60,911 bases of DNA from Paracoccaceae bacterium (GCA_020630695.1 JAHDIS010000017.1:1-60911); one strand, 5' to 3'; numbered from the stretch's first letter, positions 46,198 to 54,879 are shown. The notes: generated by a model from the sequence alone, not told the origin. Numbers and translations: made by a program.

Positions 46198-46500
46198 TCA
46201 ATCCAGTTCCGTCCAAGGCCACGGCTTTACGTCTGAAGCACCGGTTTGATACCGGGCAGCCTTGGCCATCCAAATACCCAGATCGGTACCGAAATCGGCC
46301 AGACGTTCGTTTGGTTTGCCTTGGTTCAACGCCATCAGGACAAACTGAACAATCGTCGCGACCCCCAGCACCGTTTGCGCAAGGCTCAGCATCACCCAGA
46401 TGATCACAACGTAAAGCAGCCGTACTGGCAGCCCATCACGTTCGACCGTGGGCTGTTCGCCGTTCAGCCGCCCATCAACCTTTTCCTCGTCACCCATCAT
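46198..46500 (-). CDS. DUF4389-like membrane protein
   Basis: 100 residues. One long hydrophobic region, LLYVVIIWVMLSLAQTVLGVATIVQFVLMAL, can form two helices; the C terminus GIWMAKAARYQTG fits DUF4389. Function unknown. It is 57 bases from the DksA-like gene on the same strand. Confidence 0.78.
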   Translation of the reverse strand: MMGDEEKVDGRLNGEQPTVERDGLPVRLLYVVIIWVMLSLAQTVLGVATIVQFVLMALNQGKPNERLADFGTDLGIWMAKAARYQTGASDVKPWPWTELD

Positions 46501-46625
46501 GACCCTGTTCCCGTGTTGGCTATGCCATCAAGATAGTCATTTTCCCGTGCCATCCAAGCGCCCAATTCGGCGGCAGACTTGACGCGCGCGGCGCACCGCT
46601 AATTTGAAGGGCAAAGGAGACGACG

Positions 46626-47153
46626 ATGCACAAGATGCTGGCAATGATCATTTGGGCCCTGACCGCCGCGGCGGCGACGGCTGCGCAAACCTTTTCCTTT
46701 GCCAGTGTTGACGGTGGAATGTTGCGGTTTTCCGATTGGAAAGGCCAACCTGTTTTGGTGGTGAACACTGCCTCTCGCTGTGGCTACACACATCAGTACA
46801 ACGGTCTGCAGGCATTGCATGACCGGTTCAGCAAACAGGGCTTGGTCGTGCTGGCGGTTCCCTCAAACGATTTCAGACAGGAACTGGCCAGTGCAAAAGA
46901 CGTGCAAGCGTTCTGCGAAGTGAATTTTGACCTGACCCTTCCGATGACCGACATCACAACAGTGACCGGGCCGGATGCGCACGCGTTCTATAAATGGGTC
47001 AGGCAAGAGACGGGCTTTGCCCCAACATGGAATTTCAACAAAGTTCTGATTGCGCCGGATGGCAGCGTTGCAGGCACATTCGGGTCCAAAACCAGACCGC
47101 AGTCACGGACCATGCTCAATGCCATCCGGGCCGTTCTGGACCGGGCATACTAG
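46626..47153 (+). CDS. Periplasmic glutathione-peroxidase-family protein
   Basis: 175 residues, with a signal peptide ending TAAQ. Peroxidatic Cys is in NTASRCGYTHQY and the Trp-Asn pair in WNFNKVLI. The string usually written NQFGxQE reads SNDFRQE, so the catalytic Gln position holds Asp. It should reduce hydroperoxides using thioredoxin or glutathione in the periplasm. A signal sequence is less common in this family. Confidence 0.88.
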   Translation: MHKMLAMIIWALTAAAATAAQTFSFASVDGGMLRFSDWKGQPVLVVNTASRCGYTHQYNGLQALHDRFSKQGLVVLAVPSNDFRQELASAKDVQAFCEVNFDLTLPMTDITTVTGPDAHAFYKWVRQETGFAPTWNFNKVLIAPDGSVAGTFGSKTRPQSRTMLNAIRAVLDRAY

Positions 47154-47154
47154 A

Positions 47155-47183
47155 AGCGCTCCGACCATATCAGTCGGAGCGCT
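47155..47183. repeat. 11-base inverted repeat after the peroxidase gene
   Basis: AGCGCTCCGAC, seven-base loop and exact complement begin two bases after the stop. There is no T-run on either strand, so it may be a weak or Rho-assisted terminator between convergent genes. Confidence 0.55.
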
Positions 47184-47201
47184 GCGTCGCCTCCCCGAGG
47201 C

Positions 47202-47438
47202 TTACGCGTTGAGCATGCCCCAGATCTTGTCTTTCAACAGGGCACGCTGCTTGCGCAACGCTTCTTCGGCAAGCTGCTCCATCGGCTCTACGTTGGTTTC
47301 AGCCCGGTGCACTTGCCGGTTCAAAGTGTGGTACTCATCCGCGAGCTTGGCAAAATGAGCATCGTCTTGCTTTAGCGCGCTCATTTTCTCGACGAATTCC
47401 GGGAACTCTTCTGCAAGTTCATGAGGGGTGTTGGACAT
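47202..47438 (-). CDS. DUF465/YdcH-like small coiled-coil protein
   Basis: 78 residues, charged and helical: EFPEFVEKMSALKQDDAHFAKLADEYHTLNRQVHRAE, then KQRALLKDKIWGML. This is the YdcH pattern (SlyX-like). Function unknown. The start at 47438 follows AGGAG; upstream frame to 47483 is rejected. Confidence 0.87.
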   Translation of the reverse strand: MSNTPHELAEEFPEFVEKMSALKQDDAHFAKLADEYHTLNRQVHRAETNVEPMEQLAEEALRKQRALLKDKIWGMLNA

Positions 47439-47543
47439 GTCGCGTCTCCTCTCGCATTCCTGTTTACAAATGCAGTCTGGCACGCCCTCAGCGCCGGCAC
47501 TTTGACCCGGATCAAATTGCCCGAAAATTTCGTAAAATCAGCC

Positions 47544-48221
47544 TTACCGACGGGCGCGGCGCCACCCGGCCTGACGGGCTTCGGCCTCGGAACAAAACCA
47601 TCGTTCACCATCAGAGGTTTTCACAACTGTACGTGCGTACCAGCTTTGGCCCGGCACATGGTAAATGCGTTTGCCGTCGGCGCTGATATTGCCCTTGATT
47701 ACACAGCCATCAGGAGCCTGCTGCATAGATTGCGCAGCGTGACCCGCGCGGGCATTTGCACGAAAGGCCGCGGGATTTTCGACGCCCTGACCATGCAATC
47801 CACGCCCGGTCACAGCGGCGCCCTTTTCATCAAGATCGTAGTCCCATGAATATTTACGAAAGGCAAAAGCCAGACCCTCGGCGACAAGCGATTTGCCAAC
47901 GTCGGCACCGTCTACATAGCAACGCGCCACGATGCGCTGATACCGGTCGACATCGACGGTCTCGCACCGCGCCCGCCGACCGCCAAATCGCGCCCGCACC
48001 TCGCCAGACACCCAAGCGCCGCAGCCCCACATCGGCGTTCCGGAACCCCCGCACATCTGATCGGTTTCTGGGGCATCGATGCCAAATATGCGAATGGTTT
48101 GGCCGGCGACGGCAAACGTATCACCATCAACAACGCGGATCGTCCCGGTCAGGTCTTGCGCCGCAGCAGCGCCAAGCCAGATCGAGGACACAAGTGCAGC
48201 AATGCAAGAGAGTCTCAACAT
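47544..48221 (-). CDS. Secreted thermonuclease-family nuclease
   Basis: 225 residues: signal peptide (LSCIAALVSSIWLGAAAAQ), then an SNase domain with VVDGDTFAV, FGIDAPETDQMC and RYQRIVARCY, the calcium and catalytic positions. The C-terminal region NISADGKRIYHVPGQSWYART...RWFCSEAEARQAGWRRA is a second module found at the end of several alphaproteobacterial SNases. It degrades nucleic acid in the periplasm or outside. Divergent from the transketolase operon. Confidence 0.9.
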   Translation of the reverse strand: MLRLSCIAALVSSIWLGAAAAQDLTGTIRVVDGDTFAVAGQTIRIFGIDAPETDQMCGGSGTPMWGCGAWVSGEVRARFGGRRARCETVDVDRYQRIVARCYVDGADVGKSLVAEGLAFAFRKYSWDYDLDEKGAAVTGRGLHGQGVENPAAFRANARAGHAAQSMQQAPDGCVIKGNISADGKRIYHVPGQSWYARTVVKTSDGERWFCSEAEARQAGWRRARR

Positions 48222-48275
48222 CTGTCCAATGTCAGAACTCCGACCACCGCTTGCAATGCGAATTGTTAACTTTTC

Positions 48276-48291
48276 TTAACGAATGGTTAAC
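48276..48291. promoter_or_regulatory. Candidate CtrA-binding site
   Basis: TTAACGAATGGTTAAC has the form TTAA-N7-TTAAC of the alphaproteobacterial cell-cycle regulator CtrA. A further TTAAC lies at 48266-48270. It is 55 bases before the nuclease start and about 85 before the transketolase start. Confidence 0.5.
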
Positions 48292-48354
48292 AGATGCCAT
48301 GAAGAAACCACTTGCAAGCCTGTCAAAGGAGTGGTGCTCTGTGCTTGAATAATT

Positions 48355-48364
48355 TGGTATACCA
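48355..48364. promoter_or_regulatory. GntR operator TGGTATACCA, transketolase copy
   Basis: A perfect ten-base palindrome just before the transketolase gene. The same core occurs twice at the GntR/TRAP promoter (53685-53694 and 53739-53748), so it is likely bound by the GntR protein encoded at 52899-53585. Confidence 0.8.
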
Positions 48365-48378
48365 TTTTGGATGTGCCC

Positions 48379-49230
48379 GTGACCCAAGCCACAAACACCC
48401 GCCTTTCAAACACCAGCCTTGCCCGGCGCGCCTGGGCTATTCGTCGTCACGCGCTGCTGATGGCGCAGGTGCAGGGGCAAGGATACATCGGTCAGGCGCT
48501 GGGGGCCGCGGACTTGCTGGCCACATCTTATTTCCACGCAATGACATATCGGGCAGACGATCCCGAATGGGAGGGACGAGACCGGTTCTACCTGTCCATC
48601 GGACACTATGCGATCGCGCTCTACGCTGCTCTGATCGAGGCAGGCATTCTGCCCGAAGACGAGATCGAAACCTACGGAATGGACGAAAGCCGTATGCCCA
48701 TGTCGGGCATGGCAGCCTATACGCCCGGCATGGAAATCACCGGCGGATCGCTTGGTCATGGCTTGGGCATCGCTGTCGGTGCAGCCATGGGCCTGAAGCG
48801 CAAAGCCAACCCGGCTTTTGTCTACAATCTGCTGTCGGATGGGGAACTGGGCGAAGGATCCACATGGGAGGCGGTCATGTCCGCCGCTCAGCACGGGCTG
48901 GACAACCTCATCGCCATTGTCGATTTCAACGATCAGCAGGCCGACGGCAAAACCACCCAGGCCTTGGCCCGCGGCTCGCAGTCTGCGCAATGGCAGGCCT
49001 TTGGCTGGTTCGCACAGGAAATTGACGGCAACGATCTGGATGCGCTCGTCTCTGCATTCGACGCTGCGCGAAACCATCGCGCCCCCTGCCCCCGTGTCAT
49101 CATCTGCAACACAACCATGTGCAAGGGCATCCCGTTTCTGGAAGAGCGCGAGATCACCCATTTTGTCCGCGTTGAGGCGGACGAGTGGACAAAGGCGCTC
49201 GCCATTCATGATGCCAACAAGCCGGAGTGA
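48379..49230 (+). CDS. Transketolase, N-terminal (ThDP-binding) subunit
   Basis: 283 residues, the PP-binding half of a split transketolase. Family motifs: GQGYIGQALGAADLL, GGSLGHGLGIAVGAAMG, and the ThDP/Mg motif SDGELGEGSTWE ending at FND. Split transketolases are often catabolic rather than pentose-phosphate enzymes. The start is uncertain: GTG at 48379, preceded by GGAT, is chosen; GTG 48373 and TTG 48367 are alternatives. The operator overlaps the expected ribosome-site region, so the leader must be short. First gene of a four-gene operon. Confidence 0.88.
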   Translation: MTQATNTRLSNTSLARRAWAIRRHALLMAQVQGQGYIGQALGAADLLATSYFHAMTYRADDPEWEGRDRFYLSIGHYAIALYAALIEAGILPEDEIETYGMDESRMPMSGMAAYTPGMEITGGSLGHGLGIAVGAAMGLKRKANPAFVYNLLSDGELGEGSTWEAVMSAAQHGLDNLIAIVDFNDQQADGKTTQALARGSQSAQWQAFGWFAQEIDGNDLDALVSAFDAARNHRAPCPRVIICNTTMCKGIPFLEEREITHFVRVEADEWTKALAIHDANKPE

Positions 49231-50285
49231 TCCCCGTGTCAGAGCCACCCATTCCGCCAAATTCGCGGCGTCTGTCAAAGTTCAAGGCACGCAAGGCCCC
49301 GAACCAGAAACAGGCCACTTCGGCCATGATTGCATCCTTGGATTCAGAAGGCCGCGATACAATTACCGCGCCCTTTGGCAATACGCTGGCGGAACTGGCA
49401 GAGCATCGCGCCGATATTGTCGGTCTGTCAGCTGATCTGTCCAAATACACCGACCTACATGTCTTTGCGCAGGCACATCCGGACCGGTTCTATCAAATGG
49501 GCATGGCCGAACAGGTTCTGATGTCAGCCGCCGCCGGCTTGGCGCGCGAAGGCTTTACGCCCTTCGCAACCACCTATGCGGTTTTCGCTGCCCGGCGCGC
49601 CTATGACTTTATCTGCATGGCGATCGCGGAAGAAGCCCTGCCGGTCAAGATCTGTTGTGCGCTGCCCGGCCTGACCACCGGTTATGGCCCCTCGCATCAG
49701 GCCACCGAAGATCTCGCTATTATGCGGGCCATGCCCGGACTGACCGTGTTGGACCCTTGCGATGCCATCGACACCCAGCAAGCCACCCGCGCCATCGCCG
49801 ACCATCTCGGTCCGGTTTATATGCGGTTGTTGCGCGGTCAGGTGCCAAACGTTCTGGGCGATTACGACTATGCGTTTGAAATTGGCAAGGCCAAGTTACT
49901 GCAGGACGGCACGGACGTTCTTTTCATTTCCTCCGGGATCATGACCATGCGGACGCTGGACGCAGCCAAGGCGCTGGCCCGCGACGGAGTATCCTGCGCC
50001 GTTTTACATTCGCCGACGATCAAGCCTTTGGACAAAGCCACCATTCTGAAACAGGCTGCCAAAGGTGGGCGTCTGGTGGTTGCAGCGGAAAACCACTCTG
50101 TCACCGGCGGCTTGGGAGAGGCGGTGGCAGCCTGTCTGATGCAGGACGGCGTCACGGCGACATTCCGGCAGATCGGACTACCTGACGAATTTCTGGATGC
50201 GGGCGCGTTGCCAACACTGCACGCACAATACGGGATCACGGTTGATGCAATCGCTGCATCGGTCAAAACATGGCTGAAGGAATAG
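49227..50285 (+). CDS. Transketolase, C-terminal subunit
   Basis: 352 residues, the Pyr and C-terminal domains. The activating Glu is in YQMGMAEQVL, and LTTGYGPSHQATEDLAIMRAMPGLTVLDPCD is a family signature. With the preceding gene it forms one active site and transfers a two-carbon ketol group between sugars or sugar-like acids. GTG start at 49227 overlaps the previous stop (GTGA). Confidence 0.9.
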   Translation: MIPVSEPPIPPNSRRLSKFKARKAPNQKQATSAMIASLDSEGRDTITAPFGNTLAELAEHRADIVGLSADLSKYTDLHVFAQAHPDRFYQMGMAEQVLMSAAAGLAREGFTPFATTYAVFAARRAYDFICMAIAEEALPVKICCALPGLTTGYGPSHQATEDLAIMRAMPGLTVLDPCDAIDTQQATRAIADHLGPVYMRLLRGQVPNVLGDYDYAFEIGKAKLLQDGTDVLFISSGIMTMRTLDAAKALARDGVSCAVLHSPTIKPLDKATILKQAAKGGRLVVAAENHSVTGGLGEAVAACLMQDGVTATFRQIGLPDEFLDAGALPTLHAQYGITVDAIAASVKTWLKE

Positions 50286-50287
50286 AA

Positions 50288-51181
50288 ATGACGCAGCAAG
50301 CGATCATCGGTCTTGGATCGATGGGTATGGGCATGGCCCGGAACATCATGGACGCGGGCATGAAATTGCGCGGATACGATATCTTCGAAGCGGCACGCCA
50401 GCGGTTTGCCGAGGCCGGAGGCATCGCCGCAACCGGCCCAGCAGAAGCGGCGCAAGACTGCACACTTTTGATCGTCATGGTCGTGAATGCCGCGCAGGCC
50501 AAAGACGTGTTGTTCGATCAGGGTGCCGCCGCCGCCTTGGCACCGGGCGCAACCGTCATGCTGTGCTCGACCGTTGCCCCATCAGAAGCGCGGGACATCG
50601 GCCAGACGCTGGAGACCATGGGGCACCAGTTGCTCGACGCGCCGGTTTCGGGCGGACAGGTCGGGGCCGATGCCGGAACCCTGACGTTCATGGCTTCGGG
50701 CAGCGCTTCGGCCTTTGAGCGCGCGGGTCAGGTGCTTGAGGCAATGGCAGGCACGGTGCACCAGCTCGGGGACGCGCCCGGCATGGGCGCCACATACAAA
50801 GTCGTGCACCAATTGGCGGCGGGCGTGCATATCGCTGCGGCCGCCGAATTGATGGCACTTGGAACAAAGGCCGGATGCGATCCGCAAACCCTGTTCGACA
50901 TTGTAACCGGCTCGGCTGGGAACAGCTGGATGCTGGGCGATCGGGGTCCGCGCATGATGATGCAGGACCCACCCTGCAAATCGTCTGTCGATATTTTTGT
51001 GAAGGACATCGGGCTTGTTCTGCAAACCGGCCGCGATGCAGGCGCGTCCCTGCCACTGGCGGCACTGGCGCATCAGATGTTCATTGCCGCATCCGGTATG
51101 GGTCTGGGCAAAGCTGACGACAGCCAGGTGTTGCGCGCCTACGAAGCTCTGATGGCCTCCCATGAAGACAAGGAGAACTGA
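50288..51181 (+). CDS. 3-hydroxyisobutyrate-dehydrogenase-family NAD(P) oxidoreductase
   Basis: 297 residues. Rossmann motif IGLGSMGMGMARNIMDAG, substrate loop DAPVSGGQVGADAGTLTFMASG, and the catalytic Lys in ATYKVVHQL (about residue 170). Members oxidise or reduce beta-hydroxy acids or aldehydes, such as hydroxyisobutyrate, tartronate semialdehyde, threonate or sulfolactaldehyde. It starts three bases after the transketolase stop, with GAAGGAA as ribosome site. Specificity unknown. Confidence 0.88.
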   Translation: MTQQAIIGLGSMGMGMARNIMDAGMKLRGYDIFEAARQRFAEAGGIAATGPAEAAQDCTLLIVMVVNAAQAKDVLFDQGAAAALAPGATVMLCSTVAPSEARDIGQTLETMGHQLLDAPVSGGQVGADAGTLTFMASGSASAFERAGQVLEAMAGTVHQLGDAPGMGATYKVVHQLAAGVHIAAAAELMALGTKAGCDPQTLFDIVTGSAGNSWMLGDRGPRMMMQDPPCKSSVDIFVKDIGLVLQTGRDAGASLPLAALAHQMFIAASGMGLGKADDSQVLRAYEALMASHEDKEN

Positions 51182-51182
51182 C

Positions 51183-51938
51183 ATGGCTCTGCTGGAAGGC
51201 AAAACAGCAATCATCACCGGTGCTGCGTCGCCACGCGGGTTGGGCAAAGCCTGCGCGATGCTCTTTGCAGAGCACGGCGCGCGGATCTGTATTCTCGATC
51301 TGGATCAAGCCGCGGCCCAGTCCGAAGCAGACACTCTGCCGGGATCCGGCCATCGAGGAATCGCCTGCGATGTGACCAGCAAATCCCAATGCGACACGGT
51401 CGTGCGCAATATACTGGAAGACATGCAGACCGTAGACATTCTGGTCAACAACGCCGGGATCACCCAGCCGCTCAAGATCATGCAGATCGAACCGGAAAAC
51501 TATGATGCAGTGCTGGATGTGAACTTGCGCGGTACACTGAACATGAGCCAGGCGCTCATCCCGCATATGCGCGAACGCGGCAGCGGATCAATCGTCAACA
51601 TGTCTTCGGTGTCCGCACAGCGCGGCGGCGGGATATTCGGCGGCCCACATTATTCCGCAGCCAAGGCTGGCATTCTCGGGCTGACCAAGGCCATGGCCCG
51701 CGAACTGGCGCCCGACGGTATTCGTGCCAACGCCATATGCCCGGGTTTCATCGCAACCGACATCACCGCCGGCAAGCTGACACCAGAGATGAAGGCACAA
51801 ATTCTGGAAGGGATTCCAATGGGCCGCGCCGGCAAGGCCTCGGACGTGGCCGGATGCGCCCTGTTCCTTGCATCGGATCTTGCGGCCTATGTCACGGGAT
51901 CCGAGGTCGATGTAAACGGCGGGTCGCTGATTCACTGA
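51183..51938 (+). CDS. Short-chain dehydrogenase/reductase
   Basis: 251 residues. NAD(P) motif TGAASPRGLGKA, NNAG, catalytic Ser in VNMSSVSAQ and YSAAK. Asp in CILDLDQ suggests NAD preference. It starts two bases after the previous stop, after AAGGAG. Likely oxidises or reduces a hydroxyl group of the pathway substrate. Confidence 0.88.
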   Translation: MALLEGKTAIITGAASPRGLGKACAMLFAEHGARICILDLDQAAAQSEADTLPGSGHRGIACDVTSKSQCDTVVRNILEDMQTVDILVNNAGITQPLKIMQIEPENYDAVLDVNLRGTLNMSQALIPHMRERGSGSIVNMSSVSAQRGGGIFGGPHYSAAKAGILGLTKAMARELAPDGIRANAICPGFIATDITAGKLTPEMKAQILEGIPMGRAGKASDVAGCALFLASDLAAYVTGSEVDVNGGSLIH

Positions 51939-52008
51939 ATGGCGCTATGGTCAAAGGGAACCGCACCACGCAGCCGATGGGCCTGTGGTGCGATTGCTCT
52001 TATACCGT

Positions 52009-52854
52009 TCAAGGGGCCGCGACGGCCACTTGACGCTGTTTGCCCAAACCTTCGACCTCAAGTTCCATGACATCACCGGGGTTCAAGAAACGCTGCGGGT
52101 TCATTCCCAACCCAACGCCCGAGGGCGTTCCGGTTGCGATGATGTCGCCCGGCATCAGCTTCATGAACTGGCTCATGTAGGATACAATTTCAGCCACCGA
52201 AAAGATCATGTCCGACGTATCGCTGTCCTGCACAACCTCGCCGTTCAAAGACAGCCAGAGCCGAAGCGCTTGCGGGTCCGGCACCTCGTCGGCGGTCACG
52301 AGCCAAGGACCGGTCGGGCCGAATGTCGGAGCAGACTTGCCTTTGATCCACTGCCCGCCGCGTTCAGCCTGAAACGCCCGCTCGGATACATCATTGATGG
52401 TGCAATAGCCTGCCACATGTGACAGCGCATCCGCTTCGGAAACATAGAGCGTCTCACGGCCGATAACGACGCCCAGCTCGACTTCCCAGTCCGTCTTCTT
52501 GGATGTGCGCGGGATATGCACCTCGTCAAACGGGCCTGACAAAGACGACGAGGCCTTGGAAAACAAAATGGGTTCTGCCGGTTTGTCCGCCCCGGTCTCT
52601 TCGGCATGTTTCGCGTAGTTCAGGCCAACACAAAAGAAGTTGGGGACCGACGCCAGACAAGAACCGATGCGCCCCGGGTTTTCCACAACAGGCAGGCTGT
52701 CTACATCAATCGCGCGGATTGCATCCAGCGCGTCTAGGGATACGGCGTCGCCTGAGAAATCTGGGGTCTTGCCCGACAGATCCCGGACCGCGCCAGATGT
52801 GTCCAAGATACCTGGCTTTTCTTGTCCTTGCGGTCCAAAACGCAATAATTTCAT
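52009..52854 (-). CDS. Fumarylacetoacetate-hydrolase-family protein
   Basis: 281 residues. MKLLRFGPQGQEKPGILD and VGLNYAKHAEETG are typical; metal-binding Glu and Asp are in WEVELGVVIG and the NDVSERAFQ region; LMPGDIIATGTPSGVGLG is the family signature. Close relatives include hydrolases of 2,4-diketo-3-deoxy sugar acids, which cleave the C-C bond to pyruvate and a hydroxy acid. It lies 44 bases after the GntR gene on the same strand, so the two are probably cotranscribed. Confidence 0.9.
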   Translation of the reverse strand: MKLLRFGPQGQEKPGILDTSGAVRDLSGKTPDFSGDAVSLDALDAIRAIDVDSLPVVENPGRIGSCLASVPNFFCVGLNYAKHAEETGADKPAEPILFSKASSSLSGPFDEVHIPRTSKKTDWEVELGVVIGRETLYVSEADALSHVAGYCTINDVSERAFQAERGGQWIKGKSAPTFGPTGPWLVTADEVPDPQALRLWLSLNGEVVQDSDTSDMIFSVAEIVSYMSQFMKLMPGDIIATGTPSGVGLGMNPQRFLNPGDVMELEVEGLGKQRQVAVAAP

Positions 52855-52898
52855 TCGGTTCGTTTCCTTTTCGATCGGGTTTTACGGAAATATTGGGG

Positions 52899-53585
52899 TT
52901 ACTTGACCAGTTCACGAGCGGTCTTGTCGTTGTCTTGCTTTTCTTCATTTTCGAAGTACTCGCGCACGTTGACCAGCAAATGTTCGAGGTGATCCTGCAG
53001 CGTGATCCGAACGGCATCAGGGTCCCGCGCCTTGAGGCCCTCCACGATCAATCCATGTTGGCGGATCACCCGGTCGCGGCTGCGTTTGCGCCGTGCGGCA
53101 AGGTACCGTGCGCGCCACATCCGTGCGAGAATGGCACGGTGGGTTTCCACGAGAACGGCATTGTTGGAGGCTTGCGCAATCGCAATGTGAAAATCCATAT
53201 CCAGTTCAAACAGGTCCACCGGGTCAAGCGTTTCGTACTGGCGCGTCATGCGTGCGTCCGCTTCGGCAATGCTGTCGATCTGATCCGAGGTCGCATTCTG
53301 GCAAGCCAGATCGGCAGACAGAAGCTCGAGCGCGGAAAGCACTTCAATGTTGTCGGCGATCTGTTTGAAACTCGGCTTGGCTACGATCGGACTACGCGCT
53401 GGCCGCAGAATCACCAAACCCTCGGTCGCGAGAATGCGAATCGCCTCGCGCATAGGAGTTCGGCTAACGCCTAATTCATTGGCGTTATCCCGTTCCTTGA
53501 TACTGTGTCCGGGTTCGAGTTTGCCGCGCAGAATATCCCTGCGCAAACGCGTAGCGATTTGTTGTGGTAGCGTCTCATCCGCCAT
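52899..53585 (-). CDS. GntR/FadR-family (FCD) transcriptional repressor
   Basis: 228 residues: winged helix (IATRLRRDILRGKLEPGHSIKERDNANELGVSRTPMREAIRILATEGLVILRP, about 8-62) and an all-helical FCD effector domain with His/Asp metal-type positions (DMDFHIAIAQASNNAVL). FCD repressors bind organic acids. It is divergent from the TRAP genes, with two TGGTATACCA palindromes between, and probably represses itself, the TRAP operon and the transketolase operon. Confidence 0.92.
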   Translation of the reverse strand: MADETLPQQIATRLRRDILRGKLEPGHSIKERDNANELGVSRTPMREAIRILATEGLVILRPARSPIVAKPSFKQIADNIEVLSALELLSADLACQNATSDQIDSIAEADARMTRQYETLDPVDLFELDMDFHIAIAQASNNAVLVETHRAILARMWRARYLAARRKRSRDRVIRQHGLIVEGLKARDPDAVRITLQDHLEHLLVNVREYFENEEKQDNDKTARELVK

Positions 53586-53684
53586 CTGGCAGCCTTTATT
53601 CTATATTCTTTTCTATGGCCACGCTCACAAACCGGCACGCCATAAGAAGCAAGCAGATGCCATCCCCTGAGCAACGATTGAATT

Positions 53685-53694
53685 TGGTATACCA
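53685..53694. promoter_or_regulatory. GntR operator, copy 2
   Basis: TGGTATACCA within the 12-base palindrome TTGGTATACCAA, 100 bases before the GntR start and 126 before dctP. Confidence 0.8.
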
Positions 53695-53738
53695 AAAATC
53701 GTTGATTGTCGATACGCCATTCGCTAGCGTCTTGGTGA

Positions 53739-53748
53739 TGGTATACCA
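53739..53748. promoter_or_regulatory. GntR operator, copy 3
   Basis: TGGTATACCA within the 12-base palindrome ATGGTATACCAT. It is 54 bases, about five helical turns, from copy 2, so two dimers would lie on the same face and could cooperate or loop. Confidence 0.8.
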
Positions 53749-53819
53749 TCCGTAGCGCGCTCACAGGGTGCGCAAAACAAAAAAGGTAAGGTCGGCTTCG
53801 GCCTTAATGGGAGGAAAAT

Positions 53820-54833
53820 ATGAACTTCAAGTCCATTCTCATGGCAGGTGCGGCAACGGCAATGATGGCCGGTGCTGTGGCAGCCGATCCGGTCACTCTG
53901 CGCATTCAGACGCACTATGCGACCGAGCACCCAACCGGCAAGATGCTGGCCACATGGATTGACGACATCCAGACAATGTCCGGCGGCGACATCACGATCG
54001 AGATGTTCTACTCGTCTTCGGTTGTTGCGACGGTTGAAACCTTCGACGCGGCGATCAACGGCATCATCGACTGCGACGCGACCGGCGGCGCTTACCAGAC
54101 CGGTAAGAACCCTGCGTTCCAGTTCGTCGGCGACATCATGGGTGGTTACGACACACCTTGGCAGCAGTACTCGTGGCTGTACTACGGTGGCGGCTATGAC
54201 GCTGCACAGGAACTGTACAACGCACAGAACATGCAGCTGATCGGCTGGGCCATCTACGGTCAGGAAAGCTTTGCTTCGTCGCGCCCAATCGCGGGACCCG
54301 ACGACCTGAAAGGCTGGAAATTCCGTTCGCCTCCGGGCATGGAAACAGAGATCTTCGAAAAGCTGGGCGCATCGCCCATCGTGATGGATTTCACCGAAAT
54401 CTTTACCGCGCTTGAAACCGGCATCATCGACGGTGCGGACGCATCCGGTCTGGCCAACAACGTCGGTCTGGGTCTGTATGACATCGTTAAGCACGCCAAC
54501 TACCCTGGCTTCCACTCGATGCCGTCTGACCACCTGGCCTGCAACAAGGACGTCTGGGACGGCCTGACCGAACAGCAGCGTCGCATCGTCGAAACTGCGT
54601 GGCAGAAACTGTCCTTCCAGATCGCCATGGCGAACGAAAAGGCCAACACAGAAGCCGCAGCAGCTCTGCAGGAACAGGGCGTAACGCTCTATGCATGGTC
54701 GGATGAAGACCGCAAAGAGTTCCGCGTTGCGGCTCAGGCGGCTTGGGATGACTGGGCAACCCGCAGCCCCGAAGCAGGCGCGCTTGTGGAAAGCCACAAG
54801 ACATATCTGCGTCAGCTTGGCCTGATCAAATAA
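53820..54833 (+). CDS. TRAP transporter substrate-binding protein (DctP family)
   Basis: 337 residues with a signal peptide ending GAVAADP. The conserved carboxylate-binding Arg is expected in KGWKFRSPPGMETEIFEKLG, and ETGIIDGADASG is a family landmark. It binds an organic acid or sugar acid in the periplasm and delivers it to DctQM. The ATG at 53820 follows GGGAGGA. First gene of the TRAP operon, under the two GntR operators. Confidence 0.93.
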   Translation: MNFKSILMAGAATAMMAGAVAADPVTLRIQTHYATEHPTGKMLATWIDDIQTMSGGDITIEMFYSSSVVATVETFDAAINGIIDCDATGGAYQTGKNPAFQFVGDIMGGYDTPWQQYSWLYYGGGYDAAQELYNAQNMQLIGWAIYGQESFASSRPIAGPDDLKGWKFRSPPGMETEIFEKLGASPIVMDFTEIFTALETGIIDGADASGLANNVGLGLYDIVKHANYPGFHSMPSDHLACNKDVWDGLTEQQRRIVETAWQKLSFQIAMANEKANTEAAAALQEQGVTLYAWSDEDRKEFRVAAQAAWDDWATRSPEAGALVESHKTYLRQLGLIK

Positions 54834-54838
54834 GTCAA

Positions 54839-54867
54839 CAGGCGCAGCTGTTAGCCAACTGCGCCTG
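54839..54867 (+). other. RNA hairpin 1 between dctP and dctQ
   Basis: CAGGCGCAG and its complement enclose 11 bases, starting five bases after the dctP stop. No T-run, so it is more like an mRNA-stabilising or processing hairpin than a terminator. Confidence 0.65.
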
Positions 54868-54879
54868 AACCAACTTTAG

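Noticed and set aside
48379-51938. Assignment of the split transketolase operon to the sulfo-transketolase or apiose pathway
   Set aside because: The expected isomerase, kinase and sulfosugar enzymes are missing, so only the enzyme class is supported.
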